Below are positions 1 to 8,551 of a stretch of 14,913 nt of DNA, piece by piece. The notes under the pieces were generated by a model, which did no database searches, was not told the origin of the DNA, and saw only the letters and a program-made list of their open reading frames with translations. The translations under genes and the position numbers were made by a program. Source of the stretch: Desulfotignum sp. (lineage in GTDB: Bacteria > Desulfobacterota > Desulfobacteria > Desulfobacterales > Desulfobacteraceae). Positions within the stretch are counted from its first letter, which is position 1, and every line of letters starts with the position of its first letter. The stretch is from NCBI GenBank assembly GCA_011390235.1, contig JAABSS010000112.1, positions 1-14,913 of the forward strand, read 5' to 3'.

Positions 1-2053
1 TGCGTATCTCATCAATCTTATCCGCCTTTTCTTCGGGCCGGACATCGGCGACAATGTCATCCACCCCCACCTGGGCACCAATGGCCCGGGCCGTGGCGGC
101 ATTGTCTCCGGTGAGCATGACCACCCGCAACCCTTCTTTCTGCAGTGCGGCAATGGCCTGTTTCGACTCAGGCTTAACCACATCGGATACGCAGACAAGT
201 CCCAGGGCCCGGTCGTTTTCCGCCAGTACCATCACGGTTTTGCCCTGGTCCTGCAGCTGGCTGATCCGGCTGTCCAGAGCATCTGTCACCTGCCGGTCAA
301 ACCAGCCGGGCTTGCCCAGGCGCAGGTTGCGGCCGGAGATGATTCCCTGGACCCCGTCTCCGCTGTGGGAGGAAAACTCTTTTGGATCAGTCAGATCCAG
401 GCCCTTTTGTCCGGCATGTTCCACCACGGCCCTGCCGAGGGGATGTTCAGATCCCTGCTCCAGAGAGGCTGCCAGCACCAGCAGGTCTTCTTCGGAAAGC
501 ACAGCTTCGGGAGCCGGTACCAGATCGGTTACATCCGGTTTGCCCAAAGTGATGGTCCCGGTCTTGTCCAGAACAATAGTGGTAAGTTTGGCAGCGGTTT
601 CCAGGGCCTGGCTGCGCTTGAACAGGATGCCGTTTTCCGCACCCTTGCCTGTGCCGGCCATGATGGCTGTGGGGGTGGCCAGTCCCAGTGCACAGGGACA
701 GGCAATGACCAGCACCGCCACCATGCGTATCATGGAGGGAACAAATTCACCGGTAATGCTCCACCAGATACCGAAAGTTATCAGGGCAATGACGATGACC
801 GCCGGTACAAACACGGCTGCCACCCGGTCTGCCAGGGCCTGGATCGGGGCTTTGCTGCCCTGGGCCTCCTGGACCATGCGGATGATCTGGGCCAGGACCG
901 TATCTTTTCCCACACGGGTGGCGGTTATCTGCAGCAGGCCGTCATTGTTCACCGTGCCGCCGGTTACCGTGTCTTCCACAGTTTTTTCCACAGGGATCGG
1001 CTCTCCTGTGAGCATGGATTCATCCACACTGGAGCGTCCATCCGTCACCTGACCGTCCACGGGAATCCGTTCTCCCGGACGGATGAGCAGCAGATCCCCC
1101 TCCTGCACACTGGCAATGGATACTTCGATTTTTTCTCCGTTCTCAATGCGGGTGGCGGTTCTGGGGGTCAGGCCCATGAGTTTTTTAATGGCCCCGCCGG
1201 TTTTTCCTTTGGTCCTGGCTTCCAGCAGTTTGCCGAATTTTATCAGTACAATGATCACAGCAGCGGTTTCAAAATACACATGTCCTGTCAAAACCGGCAC
1301 CAGCAGAATGGCCAGAGAATAAAAATAGGCTACGGACGATCCCAGCGCAATGAGGACATCCATGTTTGCGGACCGGTTTTTCAAGGCTTTATAAGCGCCG
1401 ATGTAATAATCCATTCCAGTATAGAACTGCACCGGGGTGGCCAGAAGCAGAAACAGCCAGTTCATGGCGGGTGCATGGCTCCAGGCCCCGGTCAACCCGA
1501 AATCCCTGGACATGCTCAAAATGAACAAAGGCAGGGCAAAGGCCGCACCAATGAGAAATTTTCTGGTCTGGTCCCTGATTTCCCTGTTTCTGGCAATCTC
1601 TTCCACATCAGCGGCATCAGCCTCGTCATCAACCAGGATCAATTCAAACCCCAGGTCTTTGATTTTTTTCCCCATGTCATCCAGAGATACCACAGAGGGA
1701 ATATACCGGATACTGACCCGCTCCGAGGCAAAATTTACCGATGCATCCACCACCCCCTGTGTCTGCTGATTAAGGGTACGTTCTATATTGGCCGCACAAT
1801 TGGCACAGGTCATGCCGGTCACCGGCACTTCTGCCGAAGCTGCGGGCACATCAAATCCCAGATCCTGGATTTTTTTTACAATCTTTTTAAGGTCTGTCCG
1901 GTCGGAATCAAAGGTTATTTTTACCCCTTCCGAGGCAAAACTGGCACCAACTTCAACAATACCGTCCATGCCGGCCAGTGTTTTATCGATATTGGCGGCA
2001 CAATTGGCGCAGCTCATGCCGGTTACGGGCAAGGTAACTGTCTCCCTGGCCAT
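1..2053 (-). CDS. copA: Copper-translocating P1B-type ATPase, C-terminus cut by window edge
   Basis: Inner-membrane ATPase that exports Cu(I) from the cytoplasm. About 684 codons are visible and the frame stays open to the left edge. Two N-terminal heavy-metal-associated domains carry the motif GMxCANC (Cys15/Cys18 and Cys83/Cys86). Then come membrane segments, the actuator motif TGE (349-351), the Cu(I)-type membrane motif CPC (452-454), the phosphorylated Asp496 in DKTGT, the nucleotide-domain HP pair (537-538), GDG (565-567) and GDN (649-651). The GDGxNDxP hinge and the last two helices lie outside; family members with two such domains are usually about 800 residues. The ATG at 2053 has an AGGAG site about 7 bases upstream. 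The gene starts 18 bp after the hemW stop, so the two are probably co-transcribed. CPC plus the tandem CxxC domains make Cu(I) more likely than Zn or Co. Confidence 0.96.
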   Translation of the reverse strand, partial: MARETVTLPVTGMSCANCAANIDKTLAGMDGIVEVGASFASEGVKITFDSDRTDLKKIVKKIQDLGFDVPAASAEVPVTGMTCANCAANIERTLNQQTQGVVDASVNFASERVSIRYIPSVVSLDDMGKKIKDLGFELILVDDEADAADVEEIARNREIRDQTRKFLIGAAFALPLFILSMSRDFGLTGAWSHAPAMNWLFLLLATPVQFYTGMDYYIGAYKALKNRSANMDVLIALGSSVAYFYSLAILLVPVLTGHVYFETAAVIIVLIKFGKLLEARTKGKTGGAIKKLMGLTPRTATRIENGEKIEVSIASVQEGDLLLIRPGERIPVDGQVTDGRSSVDESMLTGEPIPVEKTVEDTVTGGTVNNDGLLQITATRVGKDTVLAQIIRMVQEAQGSKAPIQALADRVAAVFVPAVIVIALITFGIWWSITGEFVPSMIRMVAVLVIACPCALGLATPTAIMAGTGKGAENGILFKRSQALETAAKLTTIVLDKTGTITLGKPDVTDLVPAPEAVLSEEDLLVLAASLEQGSEHPLGRAVVEHAGQKGLDLTDPKEFSSHSGDGVQGIISGRNLRLGKPGWFDRQVTDALDSRISQLQDQGKTVMVLAENDRALGLVCVSDVVKPESKQAIAALQKEGLRVVMLTGDNAATARAIGAQVGVDDIVADVRPEEKADKIDEIR

Positions 2054-2071
2054 ATGTATCTCCTGTTTTTT

Positions 2072-3418
2072 TTAGTAACACCCATGCCCTGGCGGGCACA
2101 ACAAAGTATGAAAGCTGTTAGCTTTTAGCTGAGTACTGATGGCTGACGGCTGACGGCTTTCATCTAAATTATCATAAAAATGCCTTTTGTCAAAAATTTT
2201 TCCGGCAATGGTATCCACAATACTGTCCAGGCGGGTCAGGCCTGGGCGGGTCAGCCTGAAACGTCTGGATATATCCGGTGGGCCGGCCGGCAAAAAAAAG
2301 ATTCCCAGACCCTGGTTTTCCAGCCGGGCCAAAAAGGCATGGATATCCTGGTCCAGGGCTTTTACCAGAATGCCGTTTTTTGTTCGCAATCCCAGCATGA
2401 CCTGTTCCAGCGCTTCCTGGGTCGGGGTAAGGGTTTCACAACCTGCCCGGGGAAGCCTGCCTGCAGCCAGAACATCCAGCCACGCCTTCATATCTGCAGC
2501 ATTCCAGGACCGGACCGGTCCTTTGTCTTTGGAAGACAGAAGAACCGTTCCCGAACCAGATTGTCTGCCCGGTGAACCGCCTGTTTTCTCCGGAACAAAA
2601 GAATGGGCTGAGGGTCCCATTCCAAGATAGGCTCCCCGGTGCCAGTAATGGGAATTGTGAACCGAGCAGTTTTTTTGTCCCATGGCAAAATTTGACACCT
2701 CATAATGGATATAGCCGGTATTTTCCAGTACTTCAGCTGTCTGCACAAAAAAATCCATGCGCCGGTCCCGGTCACAGGGCAAAAACAGCCCTTTTTCACA
2801 GCGGTCAAAAAAAAGGGTCCCCGGCTCGATGGTGAGCATATAGCAGGACAGGTGGGCAGGATTACACCCAAGGGCGGTGTCAAGATCTGCCTGCCAGCCA
2901 TCCCGGGTTTCGCCGGGCAGCCCGTACATCAGGTCCAGGCCCAGATTGGCAAATCCTGCCCGGGCCGCACCCTCCAGGGTATCAAACACCTGTTTTCGGG
3001 TATGTATCCGGGATAAAAATGACAGTTTTCGGGAGTCAAAGGACTGGACCCCGATGCTGAGACGGTTGATACCCAGCTGCCGCAGATCTGCCAGGTACGG
3101 GGCATCCACTGTGCCCGGATTCACCTCGCAGGTGATTTCCGGCCCGGGAGCAAGACAAAAGCAATTCTGCACCATATCAAGGATCTTGTGCATCTGGTTT
3201 ACAGACAGCAAAGAAGGCGTGCCGCCTCCGAAATATATAGTATGCACCGGCATCCGGGACCATGGCCCGGCCATGGCGGAGCACAGCTGGATCTCTTTGC
3301 AGATACCTGCCACATAGGCGTTGACCATAGAGAGGTCGGTCACTGAAAAAAAATCACAGTACGGGCACTTTTTTCTGCAGAAGGGCACATGAATATACAA
3401 AGATAAAAAATCAGCCAA
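2072..3418 (-). CDS. hemW: Radical SAM heme chaperone HemW (HemN-like)
   Basis: Radical SAM protein of the HemN/HemW family, 448 residues from a TTG start; a TGA four codons upstream leaves no in-frame ATG. The [4Fe-4S] motif is Cys14-x3-Cys18-x2-Cys21 followed by DF. True HemN coproporphyrinogen dehydrogenases have a further Cys two residues on, so HemW, which binds heme and delivers it to respiratory enzymes, is the better call. GGGTPS (64-69), SIGVQSF (121-127), YEVSNFA (239-245) and HNSHYW (254-259) are family signatures. Two oddities: a Gly/Ser-rich insertion at about 277-303, and a tail of some 35 residues, of which 421-437 are encoded by a tandem 7-bp repeat. HemW proteins are normally about 380 residues. 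The gene is first in an apparent operon with copA and has a good promoter upstream. Confidence 0.92.
   Translation of the reverse strand: MADFLSLYIHVPFCRKKCPYCDFFSVTDLSMVNAYVAGICKEIQLCSAMAGPWSRMPVHTIYFGGGTPSLLSVNQMHKILDMVQNCFCLAPGPEITCEVNPGTVDAPYLADLRQLGINRLSIGVQSFDSRKLSFLSRIHTRKQVFDTLEGAARAGFANLGLDLMYGLPGETRDGWQADLDTALGCNPAHLSCYMLTIEPGTLFFDRCEKGLFLPCDRDRRMDFFVQTAEVLENTGYIHYEVSNFAMGQKNCSVHNSHYWHRGAYLGMGPSAHSFVPEKTGGSPGRQSGSGTVLLSSKDKGPVRSWNAADMKAWLDVLAAGRLPRAGCETLTPTQEALEQVMLGLRTKNGILVKALDQDIHAFLARLENQGLGIFFLPAGPPDISRRFRLTRPGLTRLDSIVDTIAGKIFDKRHFYDNLDESRQPSAISTQLKANSFHTLLCPPGHGCY
2110..2158. repeat. Seven tandem 7-bp units inside the 3' end of hemW
   Basis: Plus-strand units are GAAAGCT, GTTAGCT, TTTAGCT, GAGTACT, GATGGCT, GACGGCT and GACGGCT, directly head to tail for 49 bp. 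All end in CT and five of the seven end in GGCT or TAGCT. The array is translated as HemW residues 421-437. The unit GTTAGCT recurs in the array near 12948, so both belong to one repeat family. Heptanucleotide repeats of this kind are known from intergenic DNA of several bacterial groups; here one lies within an open frame. Confidence 0.8.
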
Positions 3419-3486
3419 AATGTCTGGTCATCCCATGTGGTAGTTCATTTTATCCGGCCTGTCCGAATTTTTGGATTTAAAAAAAT

Positions 3487-3516
3487 ATTATACCCCCACA
3501 GATGTTTGCAGGTCAA
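3487..3516 (-). promoter_or_regulatory. Predicted sigma70 promoter for hemW-copA
   Basis: On the minus strand a -35 box TTGACC (3516-3511) and a perfect -10 box TATAAT (3492-3487) are separated by 18 bp. Transcription would start near 3480, about 60 bases before the hemW TTG. A run of five G directly precedes the -10 box (GGGGGTATAAT), resembling one half of the operators used by CsoR copper repressors; this resemblance is an inference only. The boxes are 9-10 of 12 consensus or better by eye. Confidence 0.6.
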
Positions 3517-3548
3517 TTGCTTTAAACCCGACAAAAGGTGAACTGTTC

Positions 3549-3587
3549 TTGAAACTTAAACACTGGATGTGATAGATAGAACTATCT
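3549..3587 (+). promoter_or_regulatory. Possible promoter and palindromic operator upstream of kdnA
   Basis: A -35-like TTGAAA (3549-3554) is followed after 18 bp by a weak -10-like TAGATA (3573-3578). A perfect inverted repeat AGATAG-AA-CTATCT (3574-3587) covers this -10 and the probable start of transcription, where a repressor would act. The palindrome is plain in the sequence; the promoter boxes are weak and the regulatory role is inference. The rest of the 215-bp divergent region (3419-3633) holds the hemW promoter on the other strand and nothing else I recognise. Confidence 0.3.
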
Positions 3588-3633
3588 TGATAATTTAAGA
3601 ATACAGTTGGATTTATAATTATAGGAGTCTGTC

Positions 3634-4821
3634 ATGCCTGGGTTTGAAATATTCGGCGACAAAGAGAGAAAAGAGGTGGAAGATGTTTTGTCCACCGGCA
3701 TTCTGATGCGCTACGGGTTTGAGGGGGCCAGAAACGGCCACTACAAAGCACTGGAATTTGAAAAAAAACTGGGGGATATCACCGGATCCGCGTTCAGCCA
3801 TCTGTGCGCCAGCGGCACAGCAGCCCTGAGCACTGCCATGGCTGCCTGCGGCATCGGGGCAGGAGATGAAGTCATTATCCCGCCCTTCACCTTTGTTGCC
3901 ACCTTTGAAGCAGTGCTCCAGGCAGGGGCCATACCGGTGTTTGCGGAAATTGATGAAACCCTGTGCCTGAACCCGGACCGGCTGGAGGCTGTGCTCACCC
4001 CCAGAACCCGGGCCGTGGTCCCGGTGCACATGTGCGGTGCCATGGCGCGCATTGATGAAATAAGAGATTTCTGCAACCAAAAAGGCCTGATCCTGCTGGA
4101 GGATGCCTGCCAGGCACTGGGGGGAACCTATCAGGGAAAACATCTGGGCAGTTTCGGTATGGCCGGCTGTTTTTCCTTTGATGCGGTAAAGACCGTGACC
4201 TGTGGGGAAGGCGGTGCCGTGATAACGGATGACCCCCGGGTGTATGAAAAATGCCATCAATATGCTGATCACGGCCATGACCATCTGGGCGGACCGGACC
4301 GGGGCGCGGATGACCACCCCATTCTGGGATGCAATTACCGGATCTCGGAACTCAACGCAGCCGTGGGCCTGGCCCAGCTCAGAAAACTGGACCAGATCCT
4401 TGACACCCAGCGCAGAAACAAGCAGATCCTCAAAGATGCCATGACAGACCTGCCCGGTATTTCCTTTCGTTACCTGCCGGATCCCTTCGGGGATTCTGCC
4501 ACCTTTTTGAGTTTTATGCTGCCCACGGAAGAAAAAGCCAGACAGGCAGGCAAAAAGCTTGCAGAAAACGGTGTCCCCTGCCCCTATTGGTATGCCAACA
4601 ACTGGCATTATTACCGGCAGTGGCACCACCTGAAAAAAATGGCCGCTGCTGCCCCCATGGCTGTGGAACTGTGCAGCAACCTGCCGGATTATCAGCATCT
4701 GGCGCTACCGGAATCCGATGCTGTAATGCAGCGCACCCTGTCCATGCAGATCATGCTGTCCTGGTCGAACCAGGACCTGGAACAGCGTATTGCTGCCATC
4801 AAAAAATCTATAACAGCATAA
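3634..4821 (+). CDS. kdnA: 8-amino-3,8-dideoxy-manno-octulosonate (Kdo8N) aminotransferase KdnA
   Basis: PLP-dependent aminotransferase of the DegT/DnrJ/EryC1/StrS sugar-aminotransferase family, 395 residues, complete. The PLP lysine is Lys186 in SFDAVKTVTCGEGG, Asp157 of LLEDACQ would contact the pyridine nitrogen, and SGTAAL (60-65) binds the phosphate. From memory the sequence tracks S. oneidensis KdnA closely, including MPGFE at the start, the ADHGHDH stretch (211-217) and YWYxNNWHY (318-326). KdnA transfers an amino group from glutamate to the C8 aldehyde of 3,8-dideoxy-8-oxo-Kdo. ATG has an AGGAG site 6 bases upstream (3623-3627). kdnB, which makes its substrate, starts 15 bp downstream. 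A generic nucleotide-sugar aminotransferase is the alternative, but the kdnB and kdsB neighbours argue against it. Confidence 0.9.
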   Translation: MPGFEIFGDKERKEVEDVLSTGILMRYGFEGARNGHYKALEFEKKLGDITGSAFSHLCASGTAALSTAMAACGIGAGDEVIIPPFTFVATFEAVLQAGAIPVFAEIDETLCLNPDRLEAVLTPRTRAVVPVHMCGAMARIDEIRDFCNQKGLILLEDACQALGGTYQGKHLGSFGMAGCFSFDAVKTVTCGEGGAVITDDPRVYEKCHQYADHGHDHLGGPDRGADDHPILGCNYRISELNAAVGLAQLRKLDQILDTQRRNKQILKDAMTDLPGISFRYLPDPFGDSATFLSFMLPTEEKARQAGKKLAENGVPCPYWYANNWHYYRQWHHLKKMAAAAPMAVELCSNLPDYQHLALPESDAVMQRTLSMQIMLSWSNQDLEQRIAAIKKSITA

Positions 4822-5904
<1,083 letters not shown>

Positions 5905-5913
5905 GGCAGCACC

Positions 5914-6657
5914 ATGACCATTGCCATCATTCCCTCCCGGTTCGGCTCCAGCCGCCTGGCAGGAAAACCCCTTATGAAAATTGCCGGCAAATCCCTGATC
6001 CAGCGGGTGGTTGAGCAGGCCCAGAAATCATCCACCGTCACCCAGACCTGGGTGGCCACTGATGACCAGCGCATTGTCCAGGCGGTGGAGGCATTCGGCG
6101 GCAACGCCATCATGACTTCGGATACCTGCCGTTCCGGAACCGACCGGGTGGCGGAGACCGCCAATCTGCTCAACCTGGATTCGGATGAGATCATCATCAA
6201 TATCCAGGGGGACCAGCCAATATTTCATCCCGGGTCCCTGGATGACCTGATTGCCCCGTTCGGCAAGGACACGGATACGGTGATGACCACCCTGGCCTAT
6301 AAAATCCAGGACCCAAGGGAAATAACCGATCCCAAAGATGTCAAGGTCACCTTTGATGTCCATGGGTCTGCTTTGTATTTTTCCCGTGCCCAGATCCCGT
6401 TTCCCCGGGAAAAGGATACTTTGGCTGATTTTTATAAACACCTGGGATTTTATGCCTATAAAAAGTCATTTCTGGATATTTTCGTATCTCTGCCCACAGG
6501 CCGGTGTGAAGATGTGGAAAAACTGGAACAATTGCGGGCACTGGAGTTCGGATATCCCATAAAGGTGGTGGTCACAGAATTTGACTCACCTGAAATCGAT
6601 CTGCCCGAAGACATCAGGCGAATGGAGAAAAAACTGCTGCAAAGCAACATCTCATGA
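5914..6657 (+). CDS. kdsB: CMP-Kdo8N/CMP-Kdo synthetase (KdsB family)
   Basis: Cytidylyltransferase of 247 residues that activates the octulosonate with CTP to CMP-Kdo8N or CMP-Kdo, the donor for WaaA. The CTP-binding start is IPSRFGSSRLAGKPL (6-20), and metal-binding Asp100 (QGDQP) and Asp229 (IDLPEDI) are present. SGTDR (74-78) and HLGFYAYK (176-183) are KdsB hallmarks. E. coli-type KdsB has GDEP at 99-102; here it is GDQP. Together with EKLEQLRALE (202-211) this recalls the S. oneidensis enzyme that prefers Kdo8N. Position directly after kdnA and kdnB supports the Kdo8N role. AAGG sits 8 bases before the ATG, overlapping the kdnB stop. The last bases overlap the next gene in ATGA, so translation is probably coupled. 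Substrate preference is inference. Confidence 0.9.
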   Translation: MTIAIIPSRFGSSRLAGKPLMKIAGKSLIQRVVEQAQKSSTVTQTWVATDDQRIVQAVEAFGGNAIMTSDTCRSGTDRVAETANLLNLDSDEIIINIQGDQPIFHPGSLDDLIAPFGKDTDTVMTTLAYKIQDPREITDPKDVKVTFDVHGSALYFSRAQIPFPREKDTLADFYKHLGFYAYKKSFLDIFVSLPTGRCEDVEKLEQLRALEFGYPIKVVVTEFDSPEIDLPEDIRRMEKKLLQSNIS

Positions 6658-7832
6658 GATCTCATTACAAAATCGTGCACACCAGCTGTAGTACCGACTG
6701 GGACGTTCTGGAAAAACGCATTTTCAATGAATCTGTCTGGATGGATAAAAACGGGCATCAGGTGGTGATCGCGGCACCGGAAGACTCCCCTTTGTTCCAG
6801 AAGGCAAAAAACCACGGTTTCCGGGTCTATGCCATGTCCTTTACACCAATGGGGCTGATAAACAATTACCGGGAATTGATCCGTATTTTTCAAAATGAAC
6901 AGCCCCATGTTCTCAATGCCCACGGCCATACCGATGCCAAAGTTGCCCTGCCTGCAGCCCAAAAAGCTGATGTAGCCTGCAGGGTACTGTCCTGTCATGA
7001 CAGTACCCGCGTCCGCAACTCCTGGTATAACCGCAGGATGTACAAAAAACTGAGCCATTATATTTTCACCACAACTGATTATGCCGCCCGGCATATCCAG
7101 GCGCTGTTTCACCTCAAAAACACACAGGTGTTTTCCATTCCCAGCGGCATCCTGGCACCTGATGCCCTGGAACCTAAAGAGACAGCCCGGACAAATCTGG
7201 CTGCACAGCTTGCCTGTGATCCTGGCACACGGTTCATCGGATCTGTGGGTTTCATATCCAGGGAGAACGGGGGAGCAACCGTGTTACAGGCATTCAAACA
7301 GATGCAATTTAAAATCTCCCATCACCTGGTTCTGGCGGACAGCAGTGCAGATGATGACAAAGCCGAACTTATGGACCTGGCCCGGGAACTCGGCATCAGT
7401 GACCGCACGCATTTTATTGGATGTAAAAAAGATGTCTGGCCCTTTTACCGGGCACTGGACTGCAAGCTTCAGGCCCTGGAAGATACCAAGGGCATCGCGG
7501 ATGAAGGGGTGTTCCGGGCATTGCTGGAAGCCATGTACTGCTCCTGCCCGGTGATCGGCATCCGGACCGCAGGTCTGCCCGATATCATACAGCACGGCAT
7601 AACAGGGCTTCTGTGTGATTCGGGCAATGCCAATGTCCTGTCAGATCTTGTGCTTGATACCCTGAACAGGGAAGCTGCCACACTGGAACGAGTCCATGCA
7701 GCCAGAGAACAGGTCAGACGGTTTCACACCATTGATGCCATGGGCCGGGACATCATCCGTATTTACCGACTGCACCAGGTGAAACGCAGCAGACAGCAGG
7801 GATGGGGGCAGGATCTTCAGCCCCGGGATTGA
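6654..7832 (+). CDS. Glycosyltransferase, GT4 family
   Basis: GT-B fold retaining glycosyltransferase of 392 residues, complete and cytosolic or membrane-peripheral, without evident signal peptide or membrane helix. The C-terminal donor-binding domain shows IGSVGF near 195-200 and the E-x7-E motif Glu284/Glu292 (DEGVFRALLEAM), followed by AGLPDII (306-312) and GITGLLC (315-321). The N-terminal half has HGHTDAKVALP (90-100) and HDSTRVRNSW (115-124). The start overlaps the kdsB stop by 4 bp (ATGA) and has no strong ribosome site of its own, so it probably depends on kdsB translation. It is the last gene of the kdn operon. An acceptor on the LPS inner core is likely from context, but neither donor nor acceptor can be named. 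Confidence 0.85.
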   Translation: MRSHYKIVHTSCSTDWDVLEKRIFNESVWMDKNGHQVVIAAPEDSPLFQKAKNHGFRVYAMSFTPMGLINNYRELIRIFQNEQPHVLNAHGHTDAKVALPAAQKADVACRVLSCHDSTRVRNSWYNRRMYKKLSHYIFTTTDYAARHIQALFHLKNTQVFSIPSGILAPDALEPKETARTNLAAQLACDPGTRFIGSVGFISRENGGATVLQAFKQMQFKISHHLVLADSSADDDKAELMDLARELGISDRTHFIGCKKDVWPFYRALDCKLQALEDTKGIADEGVFRALLEAMYCSCPVIGIRTAGLPDIIQHGITGLLCDSGNANVLSDLVLDTLNREAATLERVHAAREQVRRFHTIDAMGRDIIRIYRLHQVKRSRQQGWGQDLQPRD

Positions 7833-7855
7833 ATTTCCATAAAACCAGATGGTTC

Positions 7856-7875
7856 TGCAGGGACCTGCAACTTTT
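7856..7875 (+). terminator. Weak candidate terminator after the kdn operon
   Basis: TGCAG-GGAC-CTGCA (7856-7869) forms a 5-bp stem with a 4-base loop, followed by ACTTTT. It is 24 bp past the GT4 stop, in the 82-bp gap where two operons converge. The stem is short and the T-run brief, so efficiency is doubtful. A second small dyad, AACCAGATGGTT (7843-7854), lies beside it and could serve the opposite strand. Nothing else is seen in 7833-7914. Confidence 0.3.
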
Positions 7876-7914
7876 ACATCCAGTGCAACCTATCTGTTTG
7901 CTGCTGTGAATGAT

Positions 7915-8511
7915 TTACTGCCATTGCATTCTGTTTTCCCGGAAAAATGAAATCCGCTCAATAAGCTGTTTGGTTCTCCGAACCATTTTTTTCCTGGCAA
8001 AATATTGGAAATAACTTGATACAGGGATGGTTTCCTTGTTGTCAAAACGGCCTTTCAAATCAACGGCAAAGGGTTCATAAACACCGTCATATCGCAATTT
8101 TAAAACAATATTCTTCAGGTTCAGGTCAAAAAGCCGGGTATCTCTGTGGGTCAGGAACCGGCAAAAATCATGGGCAACTTTTTTTATTTGATCAACATCA
8201 CAGTCATTCTGATAAATAATAATATCCCAGATGGTTTTGGAAATCAGGCCATCATCATCGCGAATACAGTCACATACAAGTCCTTTACCAAGGCTGGTTG
8301 TGACAAAGCCATAACAATGACTGATACACAACAGATCAATCTGTTCACGCATCAATGTCTGATATCCGCGCAGTTCGGTTATATTGGACTGGTTGTTTTC
8401 TTTTTTTTCTCCGACAGGAACCTTGACCACCAGATCCCTGTCTGCAGGATGCAGATAACAGGCACGGGTTTTTCCCTGATTGATCAGCAGACTGTCATCA
8501 AGCACAAGCAT
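7915..8511 (-). CDS. yrbL: YrbL-family (PhoP regulatory network) kinase-like protein
   Basis: Small protein of 198 residues resembling E. coli YrbL, a PhoP-regulated protein with a reduced protein-kinase-like fold. The N-terminus matches the YrbL pattern GxxRxCYxHPxD (here QGKTRACYLHPADRD, 12-26), followed by VVKV with Lys30 as the likely nucleotide lysine. The catalytic-loop-like segment DLNLKN (129-134) and the VDLKG Asp151, in the place of a kinase DFG, are visible. ATG has a GGGGGA site 3-4 bases upstream. It lies 40 bp after the O-antigen ligase-family gene and ends the minus-strand operon. Related folds include the LPS heptose and Kdo kinases, so a role in phosphorylating LPS is possible but unproven. 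Sampled lines are about 28-48% GC, clearly lower than the kdn genes. Confidence 0.75.
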   Translation of the reverse strand: MLVLDDSLLINQGKTRACYLHPADRDLVVKVPVGEKKENNQSNITELRGYQTLMREQIDLLCISHCYGFVTTSLGKGLVCDCIRDDDGLISKTIWDIIIYQNDCDVDQIKKVAHDFCRFLTHRDTRLFDLNLKNIVLKLRYDGVYEPFAVDLKGRFDNKETIPVSSYFQYFARKKMVRRTKQLIERISFFRENRMQWQ

Positions 8512-8551
8512 ATTTCCCCCGCTGCAAATTGTGTATAAACATGGACACTGG

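Noticed and set aside
365..2128. A 587-codon open frame on the plus strand, opposite copA
   Set aside because: It is antisense to a clear P-type ATPase with all catalytic motifs; the translation is rich in Gly, His and Gln without any recognisable domain, as expected from a shadow of GC-biased codons.
2110..2158. CRISPR-like repeat
   Set aside because: Units are only 7 bp, contiguous and without spacers, and no cas genes are present.
3619..4698. A 359-codon open frame on the minus strand, opposite kdnA
   Set aside because: kdnA has a ribosome site, full PLP motifs and operon context; the antisense translation shows no family features.
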